The notes beneath the pieces were generated by a model that made no database searches, was not told the DNA's origin, and was given only the letters and a program-made list of their open reading frames with translations. 15,246 nucleotides of DNA from PNAI01 sp964575715 (GTDB lineage Bacteria > Pseudomonadota > Alphaproteobacteria > Rhizobiales > Xanthobacteraceae), in assembly GCA_964575715.1 (NCBI GenBank), contig CAZNSG010000093.1:1-15246 (forward strand). Reading direction: 5' to 3'. A program made the position numbers and the translations under genes. Positions 7,041 through 14,940 of the stretch are shown one piece after another. Within the stretch, counting starts at the first letter, position 1. Each line of letters begins with the position of its first letter.

Positions 7041-9302
7041 TCAGTGCGCCACAATCGCTTCTTGTTTGTGTCGCTCCCGCGACGCAGCGATCGGCGTTGC
7101 TGTCATAAGATCTGGCTCAAACCGGCTTATGTCATCTGGTTGGATTGCCTTCGCTTCCCGGCGATATTTATGCAGGACCCATTCTGTATAGCCATTCGGC
7201 TGCAGACGTCCCTCAAAGATCAGTTCACAGGCGGCTTTGAAAGCCGGCCCATCGAATGCTGACGTCATAGCTCGATAGGCGGCGTCGTTCGCATTCTGCC
7301 GGTCCACAACAATTGCCATGCGCCTTAGCGTTTCCATCACTTGTGTTTCCGTCACGATGCCGTGCAGCAGCCAGTTCGCGATGTGCTGGCTTGAGATTCG
7401 CAATGTGGCGCGGTCTTCCATCAATCCAACGTCATGTATGTCCGGAACCTTGGAGCAGCCGACGCCCTGGTCGACCCACCGAACCACATATCCCAGGATG
7501 CCTTGAATATTGTTGTCGAGTTCCTGCTGGATCTCTTCGGCAGTCCAACTCGCGCGCGAAACCGGAATCGTCAAAATGTCAGACAAACTCGCAAATGCGC
7601 GCGCCGAGAGTTCCATCTGACGATCGGCAACACAGACCTCGTGATAATGCAGTGCGTGAAGCGTTGCCGCCGTTGGCGAAGGGACCCAGGCGGTGTTGGC
7701 GCCAGCAGCCGGGTGAGCAATCTTTTGTGCAAGCATGTCCGCCATTCTGTCGGGCATTGCCCACATACCCTTGCCGATTTGTGCCTTGCCCGGCAATCCG
7801 CAGACGATGCCGGTATCGACGTTCCAGTTTTCGTAGGCCTTGATCCAAACGGCATTCTTCATTTCGGCCTTCCGGATCATTGGGCCGGCAAACATTGCGG
7901 TATGAATTTCATCACCCGTCCGGTCAAGAAACCCGGTGTTGATGAACACCAGCCGATCGGCCGCCGCCCGAATGCAGTTTTTGAGATTGACGGTCGTGCG
8001 TCGTTCCTCGTCCATGATGCCGAGCTTTAGAGTTTGCTGCGGCAGCTGCAGGAATTCCTCGACGCGGGAAAATAAGTCATCAGTGAATTTAACTTCTTCC
8101 GGGCCATGCAATTTCGGCTTGACGATATAAATCGAGCCGGTGCGGCTGTTAACATATTTCCTTCTGCCCCGCAGTTCGTGAATGGCGATCAAAGCGGTGA
8201 TGGCGGCGTCGAGAATTCCTTCGGGGGCCTCTTCACCGGCTTCATCGCGGACGGCATCGGTAAACATGTGCAATCCGACATGGCGCACGAGCATCAGGCT
8301 GCGTCCCGGCAACCGCAATTCGTCACCAGCGGGCGTCTGATAGATTCGGTCGTTGTTGAGCCGGCGAAGCACGATGTGTCCGCCCTTTTCGAAATTGGCG
8401 GTCAACGCGCCGGTCATGAGCCCGAGCCAATTGCGATAAAGCATGACCTTGTCGTCGGCGTCGACCGCCGCAACGCTGTCCTCCAGATCCAAGATGGTGG
8501 TAATGGCCGATTCAATCACCAGGTCAGCAATACCCGCTGGGTCGTTGCGCCCGACTGTGCTCTCGCGATCAATTCTTATCTCCAAATGCAGTCCGTGATG
8601 GCGCAGCAATACGGCCGCAAGCGCCTCAACGTTCCCTTGCAAGCCGACGAATTGCTCTGGTCGTGCCAATTCACTATGCGATCCATCGCGCAGGCCGATT
8701 ATCAATCGCTCATTTTCCGCTATATAACAGATGGCATCATTGTGGCTGCCATGCGCGAGCGGCGCCACGCTGTCGAGCAATTTTCGCCCATAAGCAATCG
8801 CGCGCGCGCCACGCAACTTGTTATATTTTGCTCCGCGCACAGCGCCTCCCTCCTCGGGAATGACATCGCTGCCATAAAGCGCATCATAGAGACTTCCCCA
8901 GCGTGCATTGGCGGCGTTGAGCGCATAGCGCGCATTGGAAAGCGGCACGACCAGTTGCGGTCCCGCAATATGAGCGATCTCGTCGTCGACGTTTTTTGTC
9001 CGAATGGAGAAAGCGGCAGGTTCGGGCAAAAGGTATCCGATCTTGCGCAGAAAGCGCTCGTATCCTGATTGATCCCATTGTGTTGAGCGGTTCGCACGAT
9101 AATAATTATCAATGAGCGCCTGCAGTTCGTCGCGAACAGCCAACAGTTGCTGGTTTCGCGGTCGAAAATCTCGAATTAAGCCTGCAAGTCCCGCCCAGAA
9201 CCGATCGCTCGTCACGCCGGTGCCGGGCAAAGCCTCCGTTTCAACAAAGTTGTAGAGGGTCTTCGCAACCGATAGTTCCTGCACCATAATACGGGTGGTC
9301 AT
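7041..9302 (-). CDS. glcB: Malate synthase G
   Basis: This 753-residue protein condenses glyoxylate and acetyl-CoA to malate, the second step of the glyoxylate bypass, in the cytoplasm. The start VAKTLYNFVETEALPGTGV, the central ITTILDLEDSVAAVDADDK and WVPSPTAATLHALHYHEV are family signatures. GVGCSKVPDIHDVGLMED places Cys616 and Asp630 almost exactly at the Cys617 and catalytic Asp631 positions of the E. coli enzyme. The conserved core ends at REAKA near residue 719, about the usual length of 720-730. A tail of roughly 34 residues follows and has no motif I recognise. It lies 48 bp downstream of the DUF4170 gene and is probably cotranscribed with aceA. The GAGAA before the start is a weak ribosome site. 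Confidence 0.96.
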   Translation of the reverse strand: MTTRIMVQELSVAKTLYNFVETEALPGTGVTSDRFWAGLAGLIRDFRPRNQQLLAVRDELQALIDNYYRANRSTQWDQSGYERFLRKIGYLLPEPAAFSIRTKNVDDEIAHIAGPQLVVPLSNARYALNAANARWGSLYDALYGSDVIPEEGGAVRGAKYNKLRGARAIAYGRKLLDSVAPLAHGSHNDAICYIAENERLIIGLRDGSHSELARPEQFVGLQGNVEALAAVLLRHHGLHLEIRIDRESTVGRNDPAGIADLVIESAITTILDLEDSVAAVDADDKVMLYRNWLGLMTGALTANFEKGGHIVLRRLNNDRIYQTPAGDELRLPGRSLMLVRHVGLHMFTDAVRDEAGEEAPEGILDAAITALIAIHELRGRRKYVNSRTGSIYIVKPKLHGPEEVKFTDDLFSRVEEFLQLPQQTLKLGIMDEERRTTVNLKNCIRAAADRLVFINTGFLDRTGDEIHTAMFAGPMIRKAEMKNAVWIKAYENWNVDTGIVCGLPGKAQIGKGMWAMPDRMADMLAQKIAHPAAGANTAWVPSPTAATLHALHYHEVCVADRQMELSARAFASLSDILTIPVSRASWTAEEIQQELDNNIQGILGYVVRWVDQGVGCSKVPDIHDVGLMEDRATLRISSQHIANWLLHGIVTETQVMETLRRMAIVVDRQNANDAAYRAMTSAFDGPAFKAACELIFEGRLQPNGYTEWVLHKYRREAKAIQPDDISRFEPDLMTATPIAASRERHKQEAIVAH

Positions 9303-9350
9303 GGCGTTTTTCTCGTTATCTGTGGTTGTGCGTGAATGATTTTCCGAAGC

Positions 9351-9566
9351 TCACGGTTTGCCCGTGCGCGCTTGCGAGTTTTCCTGGGCGATTGTGTATC
9401 GGACGGTGCAACGCGTGCGGTGTTGTTCCGAAATATCGCGCCAGCTGCGCTCGGCGGCATCGCGCTCATCGAACGGACCGATCAGCTGTTGCGTGCCGTC
9501 GACGATTTCCTCGAAATCGAGCGAGCGATACTCGCCGCCAATGACCCAAAATCGCGAACTAGACAT
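9351..9566 (-). CDS. DUF4170 family small protein
   Basis: A 71-residue protein whose start overlaps the aceA stop by eight bases and is preceded by a strong AAGGAG ribosome site inside the aceA 3' end. The features FWVIGGEYRSLDFEEI, a GPFD-x-R-x-A segment, a Trp-containing helix and the closing VRYTI match the compact DUF4170 fold as I recall it. Such proteins occur widely in alphaproteobacteria and have no established function. Placement between isocitrate lyase and malate synthase, with translational coupling to aceA, suggests a role linked to glyoxylate bypass expression or enzyme assembly; this is inference. The last ten residues are polar and probably disordered. Confidence 0.78.
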   Translation of the reverse strand: MSSSRFWVIGGEYRSLDFEEIVDGTQQLIGPFDERDAAERSWRDISEQHRTRCTVRYTIAQENSQARTGKP

Positions 9567-10899
9567 GACATTTCTCCTTGGTTGCATTTTCGATATAAGC
9601 GGCGGCAGCCGAAGATTTCCGGGCCGCGAATTGCGCACTCTCAGTTGAATCCGACATTGCGGTTGTCGAAGCTGTGCCGGATGTGATGGCCATGCTGACG
9701 AGATCGAAATAGCCGGTGCCGACTTCGCGCTGGTGACGCGTTGCGGTGTAGCCCTGCGGCTCGGCGGCAAACTCGGCTGCTTGCAACTCGCAATAGGCGG
9801 ACATTCCGCGCTTTGCATAACCATTTGCGAGGTTGAACATTCCGTGGTTGAGGCTGTGAAATCCGGCCAGCGTAACAAACTGGAATTTGTAGCCCATGGC
9901 GCCCAGCTCGCGCTGGAACTTCGCGATGGCCGCATCGTCGAGATTTGCACGCCAATTGAATGAAGGCGAACAATTGTAGGCCAGGAGCTTTCCTGGAAAG
10001 CGTCGATGAATTGCCTCGGCGAATAACCGGGCTTCTTCCAGATTCGGATGCGACGTTTCCCACCACAGCAGGTCCGCATAGCGCGCGAACGCCAGCCCGC
10101 GCTTGATGCAATGCGCAAGCCCGGTGCCGGCTTTAAGGCGGTGAAATCCTTCTGTCGTACGCTCACCGGTGATGAATTCGCAGTCGCGTTCGTCGATATC
10201 CGTGGTGATCAGCCGTGCGCTCTCGGCATCGGTGCGCGCGATGACAAGCGTCGGCACGCGGCAAACATCGGCCGCCAGTCTCGCCGCCATCAAATTACGC
10301 TCATGCGCGGCGGTGGGAATAAGCACCTTGCCGCCCATATGCCCGCACTTTTTTTCCGCGGCGAGCTGGTCCTCGAAATGAACGCCGGCGGCGCCGGCCT
10401 CGATATAGGCCTTCATGATTTCATAGGCGTTGAGCGGACCACCAAATCCTGCCTCGGCGTCGGCGACGATTGGCGCTAACCAGTCACGTTTGCTGGCCCC
10501 TTCGGAATGCTCGATCTGGTCGGCTCGTAAGAGAGCACGATTGATTCGCCGGCAAAGCTCGGGGCCAGAGTTTGCAGGATAAAGACTCTGATCCGGATAG
10601 GTTTCGCCGGCGGCATTGCTATCGGCAGCGACCTGCCAGCCCGAAAGATAAATTGCATTGAGGCCGGCCCGAACCATCTGCACCGCCTGATTGCCGGTCA
10701 TGGCGCCGAGCGCAGGCAGATATGTCTCGGATCGCAGCAGTTCCCACAGGCGCAGCGCACCACGCTCCGCCAACGAATGGCGCACTTGGAATGAACCCGA
10801 GAGTCGCGCGACATCCGCCGCGGAATAAGTTCGTTCGATGCCGTCGAAACGTCCGCGCGGAGCACCGGCGAACAAATTGTCGAAGCTGAGGATCGACAT
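9559..10899 (-). CDS. aceA: Isocitrate lyase
   Basis: This 446-residue cytoplasmic enzyme splits isocitrate into glyoxylate and succinate, allowing growth on acetate, fatty acids or stored polyhydroxybutyrate. Family signatures are present in order: the SGWQVAADSN segment, PIVADAEAGFGG, GVHFEDQLAAEKKCGHMGGK with catalytic Cys185 in the KKCGH motif, VIARTDAESA, the YNCSPSFNW loop, and LAGFHSLNHGMFNLA. The length is slightly above the E. coli enzyme (434), mainly because of a Ser/Ala/Thr-rich C-terminus. An AAAGGAAAT ribosome site precedes the ATG. It is the first gene of the leftward operon aceA-DUF4170-glcB, and its promoter must lie in the region shared with the divergent regulator. Confidence 0.96.
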   Translation of the reverse strand: MSILSFDNLFAGAPRGRFDGIERTYSAADVARLSGSFQVRHSLAERGALRLWELLRSETYLPALGAMTGNQAVQMVRAGLNAIYLSGWQVAADSNAAGETYPDQSLYPANSGPELCRRINRALLRADQIEHSEGASKRDWLAPIVADAEAGFGGPLNAYEIMKAYIEAGAAGVHFEDQLAAEKKCGHMGGKVLIPTAAHERNLMAARLAADVCRVPTLVIARTDAESARLITTDIDERDCEFITGERTTEGFHRLKAGTGLAHCIKRGLAFARYADLLWWETSHPNLEEARLFAEAIHRRFPGKLLAYNCSPSFNWRANLDDAAIAKFQRELGAMGYKFQFVTLAGFHSLNHGMFNLANGYAKRGMSAYCELQAAEFAAEPQGYTATRHQREVGTGYFDLVSMAITSGTASTTAMSDSTESAQFAARKSSAAAAYIENATKEKCHV

Positions 10900-11050
10900 G
10901 TTTATTTCCTTTTATTAACAATCTTGACAAGTAATATAAGCCCTGGTGTGGAACATAATAGTTATTGCGAATTAGATTGGGAATATGCCATATTGGAAAT
11001 ACGTGCTATCTTGTAAAATCATTACATCTCATTCTGTTTGGATGTAAAAT
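10900..11050. promoter_or_regulatory. Divergent control region between aceA and the ScfR-type regulator
   Basis: This 151-bp AT-rich region must hold the promoters of both directions. Next to the regulator gene lies a perfect inverted repeat TGTAA-N5-TTACA (11012-11026). A third TGTAA half-site (11043-11047) sits 31 bases further on and overlaps the probable ribosome site (GGAT, 11040-11043) of the regulator. A direct repeat ATTGGGAATA / ATTGGAAATA lies at 10976-10985 and 10992-11001, 16 bases apart. These are candidate operators for autoregulation and control of aceA. TTGACA occurs at 10924 but has no matching -10 at normal spacing. Confidence 0.55.
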
Positions 11051-12505
11051 ATGTCAAAAAAACCGGATGCCGCTGCCACCAAATTGTTCGTCGGCCCACG
11101 TTTCCGCCGAATTCGGCGGCAGATTGGGCTGTCGCAAACCCAGATGGCGAAGGAACTCGAAATCTCGCCGAGCTACGTTAACCTTATCGAGCGCAATCAG
11201 CGCCCGGTCACCGCCCAGATTTTGCTCAAGATGGCGGAAGTGTACGATGTCGACTTGAGGGACCTGGCCGCTGGCGACAAGGATCGCTTCTTCGTCGAAC
11301 TGAACGAAGTGTTCAGCGATCCGTTGTTTCGGCAATTTGAGCTGCCGAAACAGGAACTCCAGGATTTCGTCGAGCTTTGCCCGGATGCCGCCAATGCGGT
11401 GCAGCATCTTTACCGGGCGTATGTCGAGGCGCGTCGCGGCGAAAACACCGCTGCTTCGCGCCTTGCCGGCCGGGACGACGCTCCGAGCCCGGATGCGAAT
11501 CCGGTCGAACGCGTTCGCGAATTAATCGAAGAAAACCGCAATCACTTTCCAACAATCGACGTTGCTGCCGAGCGGCTTCGCGATGAACTCGATGTGCCTA
11601 GCCATGATCTTTTCCGTGCGCTATCGGAACGGCTCCGGGAACGTCACGGTATTCTCGTGCGCGTGCGGTCCGTTGACGTCATGCGTGACTGGCTGCGCCG
11701 CTATACGCATCACCGCAAACAGCTTGCGCTATCGGAACTCCTCGATAGTACCGGTCGCGTCTTTCAAAGCGCTTTTCAGCTGGCGCTTTCCGAAGCAGGT
11801 TCACTGATCGATAGCATCGTCGCCAAGAGCGGCAAACTCGACGAGCCCGCACGTCGCCTTTTCCGTATCTCGGTTGCCAATTATTTTGCAGCCGCCGTAA
11901 TCATGCCCTATGCGCGCTTTCACGAAGCGGCAGAAAGTCTCGGATACGACATAGAACTGTTGGGCCAACGGTTCGGCGCCAGCTTTGAGCAGGTCTGTCA
12001 TCGGCTCACCACGCTGCAACGCCCAAACGCGCGTGGCATTCCATTTTTCATGCTCCGGGTCGATAATGCGGGTAATGTCTCGAAGCGATTTTCATCGGGA
12101 AGCTTTCCATTCTCGAAGTTTGGCGGTACTTGCCCGCTGTGGAATGTCCACGCGACATTCGCGACCCCCGATCGCATCGTTACGCAGATCATCGAGTTGC
12201 CGGATGGAGCACGGTATTTCTCGGTCGCCCAAGCCGTCCGTCGCTCCATTGCGCCGTTTGGACAACCGCAATCCCGCTACGCCATCGGACTTGGTTGTGA
12301 ACTGAAATACCTGTCGCGGCTTGTTTATTCCGCTGGGTTGAACATTGAAAAGGTCGAAGCAACGCCGATTGGCGTCAATTGCCGGCTGTGCGAGCGCGTC
12401 AATTGCGGGCAGCGCGCCGAGCCGCCGGTCACTCGCACACTGGTTCTCGATGAATCGATTCGCGGAGTTTCGCCATTCATGTTCGCCACAGACCAAACCA
12501 AATGA
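11051..12505 (+). CDS. ScfR/RamB-family XRE regulator, probable glyoxylate bypass regulator
   Basis: The protein has 484 residues. An XRE helix-turn-helix covers about residues 13-67 (IGLSQTQMAKELEISPSYVNLIERN). A long middle region related to the IrrE/ImmA fold follows, including RRLFRISVANYFAAAVIMPYARF, with no HExxH metal site. The C-terminus carries the conserved Cys cluster CRLCERVNCGQRAEPP (444-459) of the short-chain fatty acyl regulator (DUF2083/ScfR) family. Known members are RamB, which controls acetate and glyoxylate genes in actinobacteria, and PccR, which controls propionyl-CoA carboxylase in Rhodobacter. They are thought to sense acyl-CoA. Divergence from aceA makes control of the glyoxylate bypass the likely role. 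The TGTAA sites upstream suggest autoregulation. Confidence 0.88.
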   Translation: MSKKPDAAATKLFVGPRFRRIRRQIGLSQTQMAKELEISPSYVNLIERNQRPVTAQILLKMAEVYDVDLRDLAAGDKDRFFVELNEVFSDPLFRQFELPKQELQDFVELCPDAANAVQHLYRAYVEARRGENTAASRLAGRDDAPSPDANPVERVRELIEENRNHFPTIDVAAERLRDELDVPSHDLFRALSERLRERHGILVRVRSVDVMRDWLRRYTHHRKQLALSELLDSTGRVFQSAFQLALSEAGSLIDSIVAKSGKLDEPARRLFRISVANYFAAAVIMPYARFHEAAESLGYDIELLGQRFGASFEQVCHRLTTLQRPNARGIPFFMLRVDNAGNVSKRFSSGSFPFSKFGGTCPLWNVHATFATPDRIVTQIIELPDGARYFSVAQAVRRSIAPFGQPQSRYAIGLGCELKYLSRLVYSAGLNIEKVEATPIGVNCRLCERVNCGQRAEPPVTRTLVLDESIRGVSPFMFATDQTK

Positions 12506-12713
12506 GCTCAATTGAAATCTTGGGTACTCCGCATAAAACCTGAGGCGTTATTTGACAGCCGATCCCCTATTCCCCCCACGCTTGTCGGGACCCCGGATAT
12601 ATTCTTCGGTGCAATATAAGGCTATCCTGTCTTGACCGGAATTAACGATCGACCCTACGGTTGGCTCGCAAATCCCGTCACGTTTCGTGCTTCGCCAATG
12701 AAAGGCAGCACAC
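12506..12713. other. Intergenic region upstream of the ParA gene
   Basis: These 208 bp probably hold the promoter of the ParA-phasin operon. TTGACC at about 12634 is a possible -35 element, but no convincing -10 element follows. No hairpin terminator for the upstream regulator gene is obvious. Confidence 0.4.
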
Positions 12714-13376
12714 ATGCGCACTGTAGTGGTTGGAACGCAAAAGGGTGGTAGCGGAAAAAGCACTCTGGCTACCGGCCTCGCGGTTGCCGCGATGGAGGAC
12801 GGGCAGCGTGTCGGCATGATTGAGACCGACCCGCAGGGCACGATATCCAAGTGGGGCAGGCGGCGCACTAATCCCGAGCCGCGCATCGCCCGCGTTAGCA
12901 CAGCAATTGAAATCGAGCGAGCGCTGCTGTTTCTCAGGCGTGACGGCTACACACTGGCGATGATTGATACGGCGCCCACGGATAATGCCTTAAGTATAAG
13001 CGCTTTCAACGCGGCCGACATGTGCCTTATTCCGGCGCGTCCAAGTCCGGCGGATATCGAGGCCGCGCTGCCGACCCTTGATGCGATCCGCAAACTCGGA
13101 AAACCGTTTGCCTTCGTGCTCAATCAATCGCCTGCGCGCAGCTTTCGCCTTAGTGAAGCCGCGATGGCGCTCAATGCGGTGGGGGCCCTTGCGCTGCCCT
13201 ACATAGTTCAGCGTAACGACCATCAAGATGCGCTCGGCGCCGGCTTAGGGGTTACCGAGTTTGCTCCCGCTGGAAAGGCCGCAGAAGAGATTCGTGGTCT
13301 CTGGCGCTGGGTTTGGAACAAGCTGTCAACGGAATCATTCAATCATGAACAAATCCCGATCCGGGCAATCGGCTAG
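12714..13376 (+). CDS. Orphan ParA/MinD-type ATPase
   Basis: The protein has 220 residues. The deviant Walker A motif KGGSGKST (10-17) with its signature Lys10, the Walker A' ETDPQGT with Asp39, and Walker B MIDTAPTD with Asp85 define a ParA-type ATPase that dimerises on ATP. A switch-like segment LIPARPSPADIEAALPTLD and VLNQSPARSFR follow in the usual order. Length and absence of an N-terminal helix-turn-helix fit the short cargo-positioning class rather than plasmid repressor ParAs. An AAAGG ribosome site lies eight bases before the ATG. No ParB gene or parS site is seen. The next gene, overlapping its end, encodes a phasin-like protein, which makes a granule-associated cargo plausible. Family assignment is firm; cargo is inference. 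Confidence 0.88.
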   Translation: MRTVVVGTQKGGSGKSTLATGLAVAAMEDGQRVGMIETDPQGTISKWGRRRTNPEPRIARVSTAIEIERALLFLRRDGYTLAMIDTAPTDNALSISAFNAADMCLIPARPSPADIEAALPTLDAIRKLGKPFAFVLNQSPARSFRLSEAAMALNAVGALALPYIVQRNDHQDALGAGLGVTEFAPAGKAAEEIRGLWRWVWNKLSTESFNHEQIPIRAIG

Positions 13377-14136
13377 CGGTTCGCGCCGGCTGCGTCGCTC
13401 GCTGACAGAATTTACGATGCCGACGACAAGCAGCGCCGTGTTGGAGAAATTTTCGCCTCCGCAGCCGACCCCGATCGTGCCGACGCGGCTTGCAAAATTG
13501 CGCAAGAAGGATTTGCGTTCAACAGTCGCAGTGAGGAGAAAAAAAATCAAGTCTGAGCACGCTGCGGAAGCGTCTGACATCGCGGCGAACGGTTTGCCAC
13601 AGACCAAACCCCTCAACGATCTGGGATTGGACGGACACAACGTATTGCATGCGATCGAGGACGCGACTTCGGCCGCAGCCGAGGCGGCTAAGGATTATCG
13701 ATCATGGCTGTTCGAGCATATGCAAAGTAGCAGCAGGGCCGCGCTGGGCTATGCAAGCGGCCTTGCCAGCATGAGTTTGTCCGCTCCTTTAGATGCATTC
13801 TCGGTGAGCCGCGCCCGCGATCAGCGCAAAGACCCCGACACTTCAAAACCTGAGAAGCATATCGCGGCTACAGCCAATACTGCCGCCGAATATTACGCTC
13901 AGTCGTTCGAACTTATGGCGACCCTTGTGACGACCACGTTCGAATTTGCGCAGCGGTTAGCCGATGTGAAATCGCCAGCGGATTTAATCGTGCTATCGAC
14001 TGGCCAGACGCGCAAGCAGGTCGAACTGGCCGTGTCTTATCGGGCGGCGCTCAGGACGCTTTCGCGGTCGTCGGCGCCGACCAATGCCGAGCGGTCGAAC
14101 GCCGGCATCGCGACCGAGCCAGCTGGACAAAAGTGA
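13345..14136 (+). CDS. Phasin-like protein with a long basic N-terminal arm
   Basis: The protein has 263 residues from the ATG at 13345, which overlaps the ParA gene by 32 bases. A second ATG at 13417 would remove the overlap; neither has a strong ribosome site. Residues 1-70 are basic, Pro/Ser-rich and probably disordered, with clusters SRRLRRS, LRKKDLR and VRRKKIK. Residues 100-245 are helical with amphipathic stretches (AAEAAKDYRSWLFEHMQSS, TAAEYYAQSFELMATLVTTT, FAQRLADVKSPADLIVL, YRAALRTLSRS), matching the Phasin_2 pattern in which FAQRLADVKSPADLI is characteristic. Phasins coat polyhydroxyalkanoate granules. The basic arm resembles DNA-binding tails of granule segregation proteins such as PhaF in principle, and also the basic N-termini with which ParB-like adaptors activate ParA. 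Phasin identity is likely; partnership with ParA is inferred from gene order. Confidence 0.75.
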   Translation: MNKSRSGQSASGSRRLRRSLTEFTMPTTSSAVLEKFSPPQPTPIVPTRLAKLRKKDLRSTVAVRRKKIKSEHAAEASDIAANGLPQTKPLNDLGLDGHNVLHAIEDATSAAAEAAKDYRSWLFEHMQSSSRAALGYASGLASMSLSAPLDAFSVSRARDQRKDPDTSKPEKHIAATANTAAEYYAQSFELMATLVTTTFEFAQRLADVKSPADLIVLSTGQTRKQVELAVSYRAALRTLSRSSAPTNAERSNAGIATEPAGQK

Positions 14137-14505
14137 ACCTTAGCGCCTCGGACGCATCCCGCCGGTTCGCCCCTTCCCGCATCGCAAGCCGAACGAACTC
14201 CCGCCGCGCGCTCATTATCGACACCTCTCGCCATGGCATGGAAGGCCACGTATCGCCGAACACCAATCGCAAACAATTCGCCCGCTAAATCGAAGCCACG
14301 GTTCGTCAGGCGACGGCAGCGGCGCAACGCGGGCAAACCCGCGTGCCGGTCTGACTTAGCATTCCGCGCGTATTTTTGGCGGTGCATGGCGCCATTGAAA
14401 ATACTGGCCGGTACATGTCGTACGGGATGCGAATCTGCTTTTATCGACCTTGCCCTATGATGGGCATCGTCTGGACCGGCTTTTTACCTCCGAGGGCTCC
14501 TGGCT
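14137..14505. other. Scarred intergenic region
   Basis: No intact gene is supported in these 369 bases. A short transposase remnant occupies 14159-14239 on the minus strand. The rest (14240-14505) is GC-rich with open frames on several strands but no recognisable protein, RNA or repeat. Confidence 0.55.
14159..14239 (-). pseudogene. IS481-type transposase N-terminal remnant
   Basis: Read on the minus strand from the ATG at 14239, 27 residues begin MPWREVSIMSARREFV and continue RLAMREGANRR. As I recall them, IS481-family transposases begin in this way, followed by a LCRRFGIS-type helix-turn-helix. Here that continuation is missing, and the frame runs into unrelated Arg-rich sequence next to the phasin stop. 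This looks like the 5' scrap of a deleted insertion sequence. No terminal inverted repeats were identified. Confidence 0.55.
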
Positions 14506-14940
14506 ATGCTGACAGTGGTCGGACTGTGGTGCGTTGCAGCACTGCTCACTGTAGCTGTGATGGCGATCGCTGTCGGCCGCGCATCCTTCGGATCGGCATT
14601 GGTCTATGGCGCGAGCCTTGCCGCATCGCTGGTCGCTCTTGCGGGTGCGCTGGCGCACCTGGTCGCCGGGGATGCCGCGACCTCGGTGGCCCTGCCGGTC
14701 GGCTTGCCTGGAATTGGTGCACAATTTCGGCTCGATGCGCTGGCGGCATTTTTTCTCGTGGTGGCCAATCTCGGCGGCGCCACGGCAAGCCTTTACGGGC
14801 TCGGCTATGGCCGACCGTCGGAAGCCTGCTGGCGCGCTCAAAAAGACGCGACTATGCTTTCCCGCAGAGCGGGGGACGGTTGCTATGCACACGCCACAAG
14901 AAATCACCCAATTACGATCCAAGATGATCGAACACCTTGA
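14506..14940 (+). pseudogene. Truncated HyfB/NuoL-like membrane subunit (5' fragment)
   Basis: The frame starts at an ATG preceded by GAGGG and encodes two hydrophobic segments (about residues 1-24 and 30-56), then ALPVGLPGIGAQFRLDALAA and FFLVVANLGGATASLYGLGYGR (80-103). This matches the N-terminus of hydrogenase-4 component B and related proton-translocating proteins of about 650-700 residues. After residue 103 (about 14814) the similarity stops and 41 unrelated polar residues follow before the stop. The antiporter core is missing, so this is a 5' remnant with an intact start, cut by a rearrangement. Its end overlaps the next small ORF. Confidence 0.65.

Noticed and set aside
8106..9068. 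Long plus-strand open frame opposite glcB
   Set aside because: The minus strand encodes an unmistakable malate synthase G; the opposite frame shows no domain or ribosome site.
10924..10959. TTGACA as a -35 box for the regulator gene
   Set aside because: At 16-18 bases downstream there is no -10-like hexamer; CATAAT is 24 bases away, too far for a normal sigma-70 promoter.
12714..13376. Plasmid partition locus
   Set aside because: The ATPase lacks an N-terminal helix-turn-helix, there is no ParB, replication gene or parS-like iteron nearby, and the surroundings are chromosomal metabolism.
14233..14460. 75-residue basic frame before the truncated HyfB gene
   Set aside because: It begins within the transposase remnant on the other strand, is Arg/Ala-rich, and shows no family motif.
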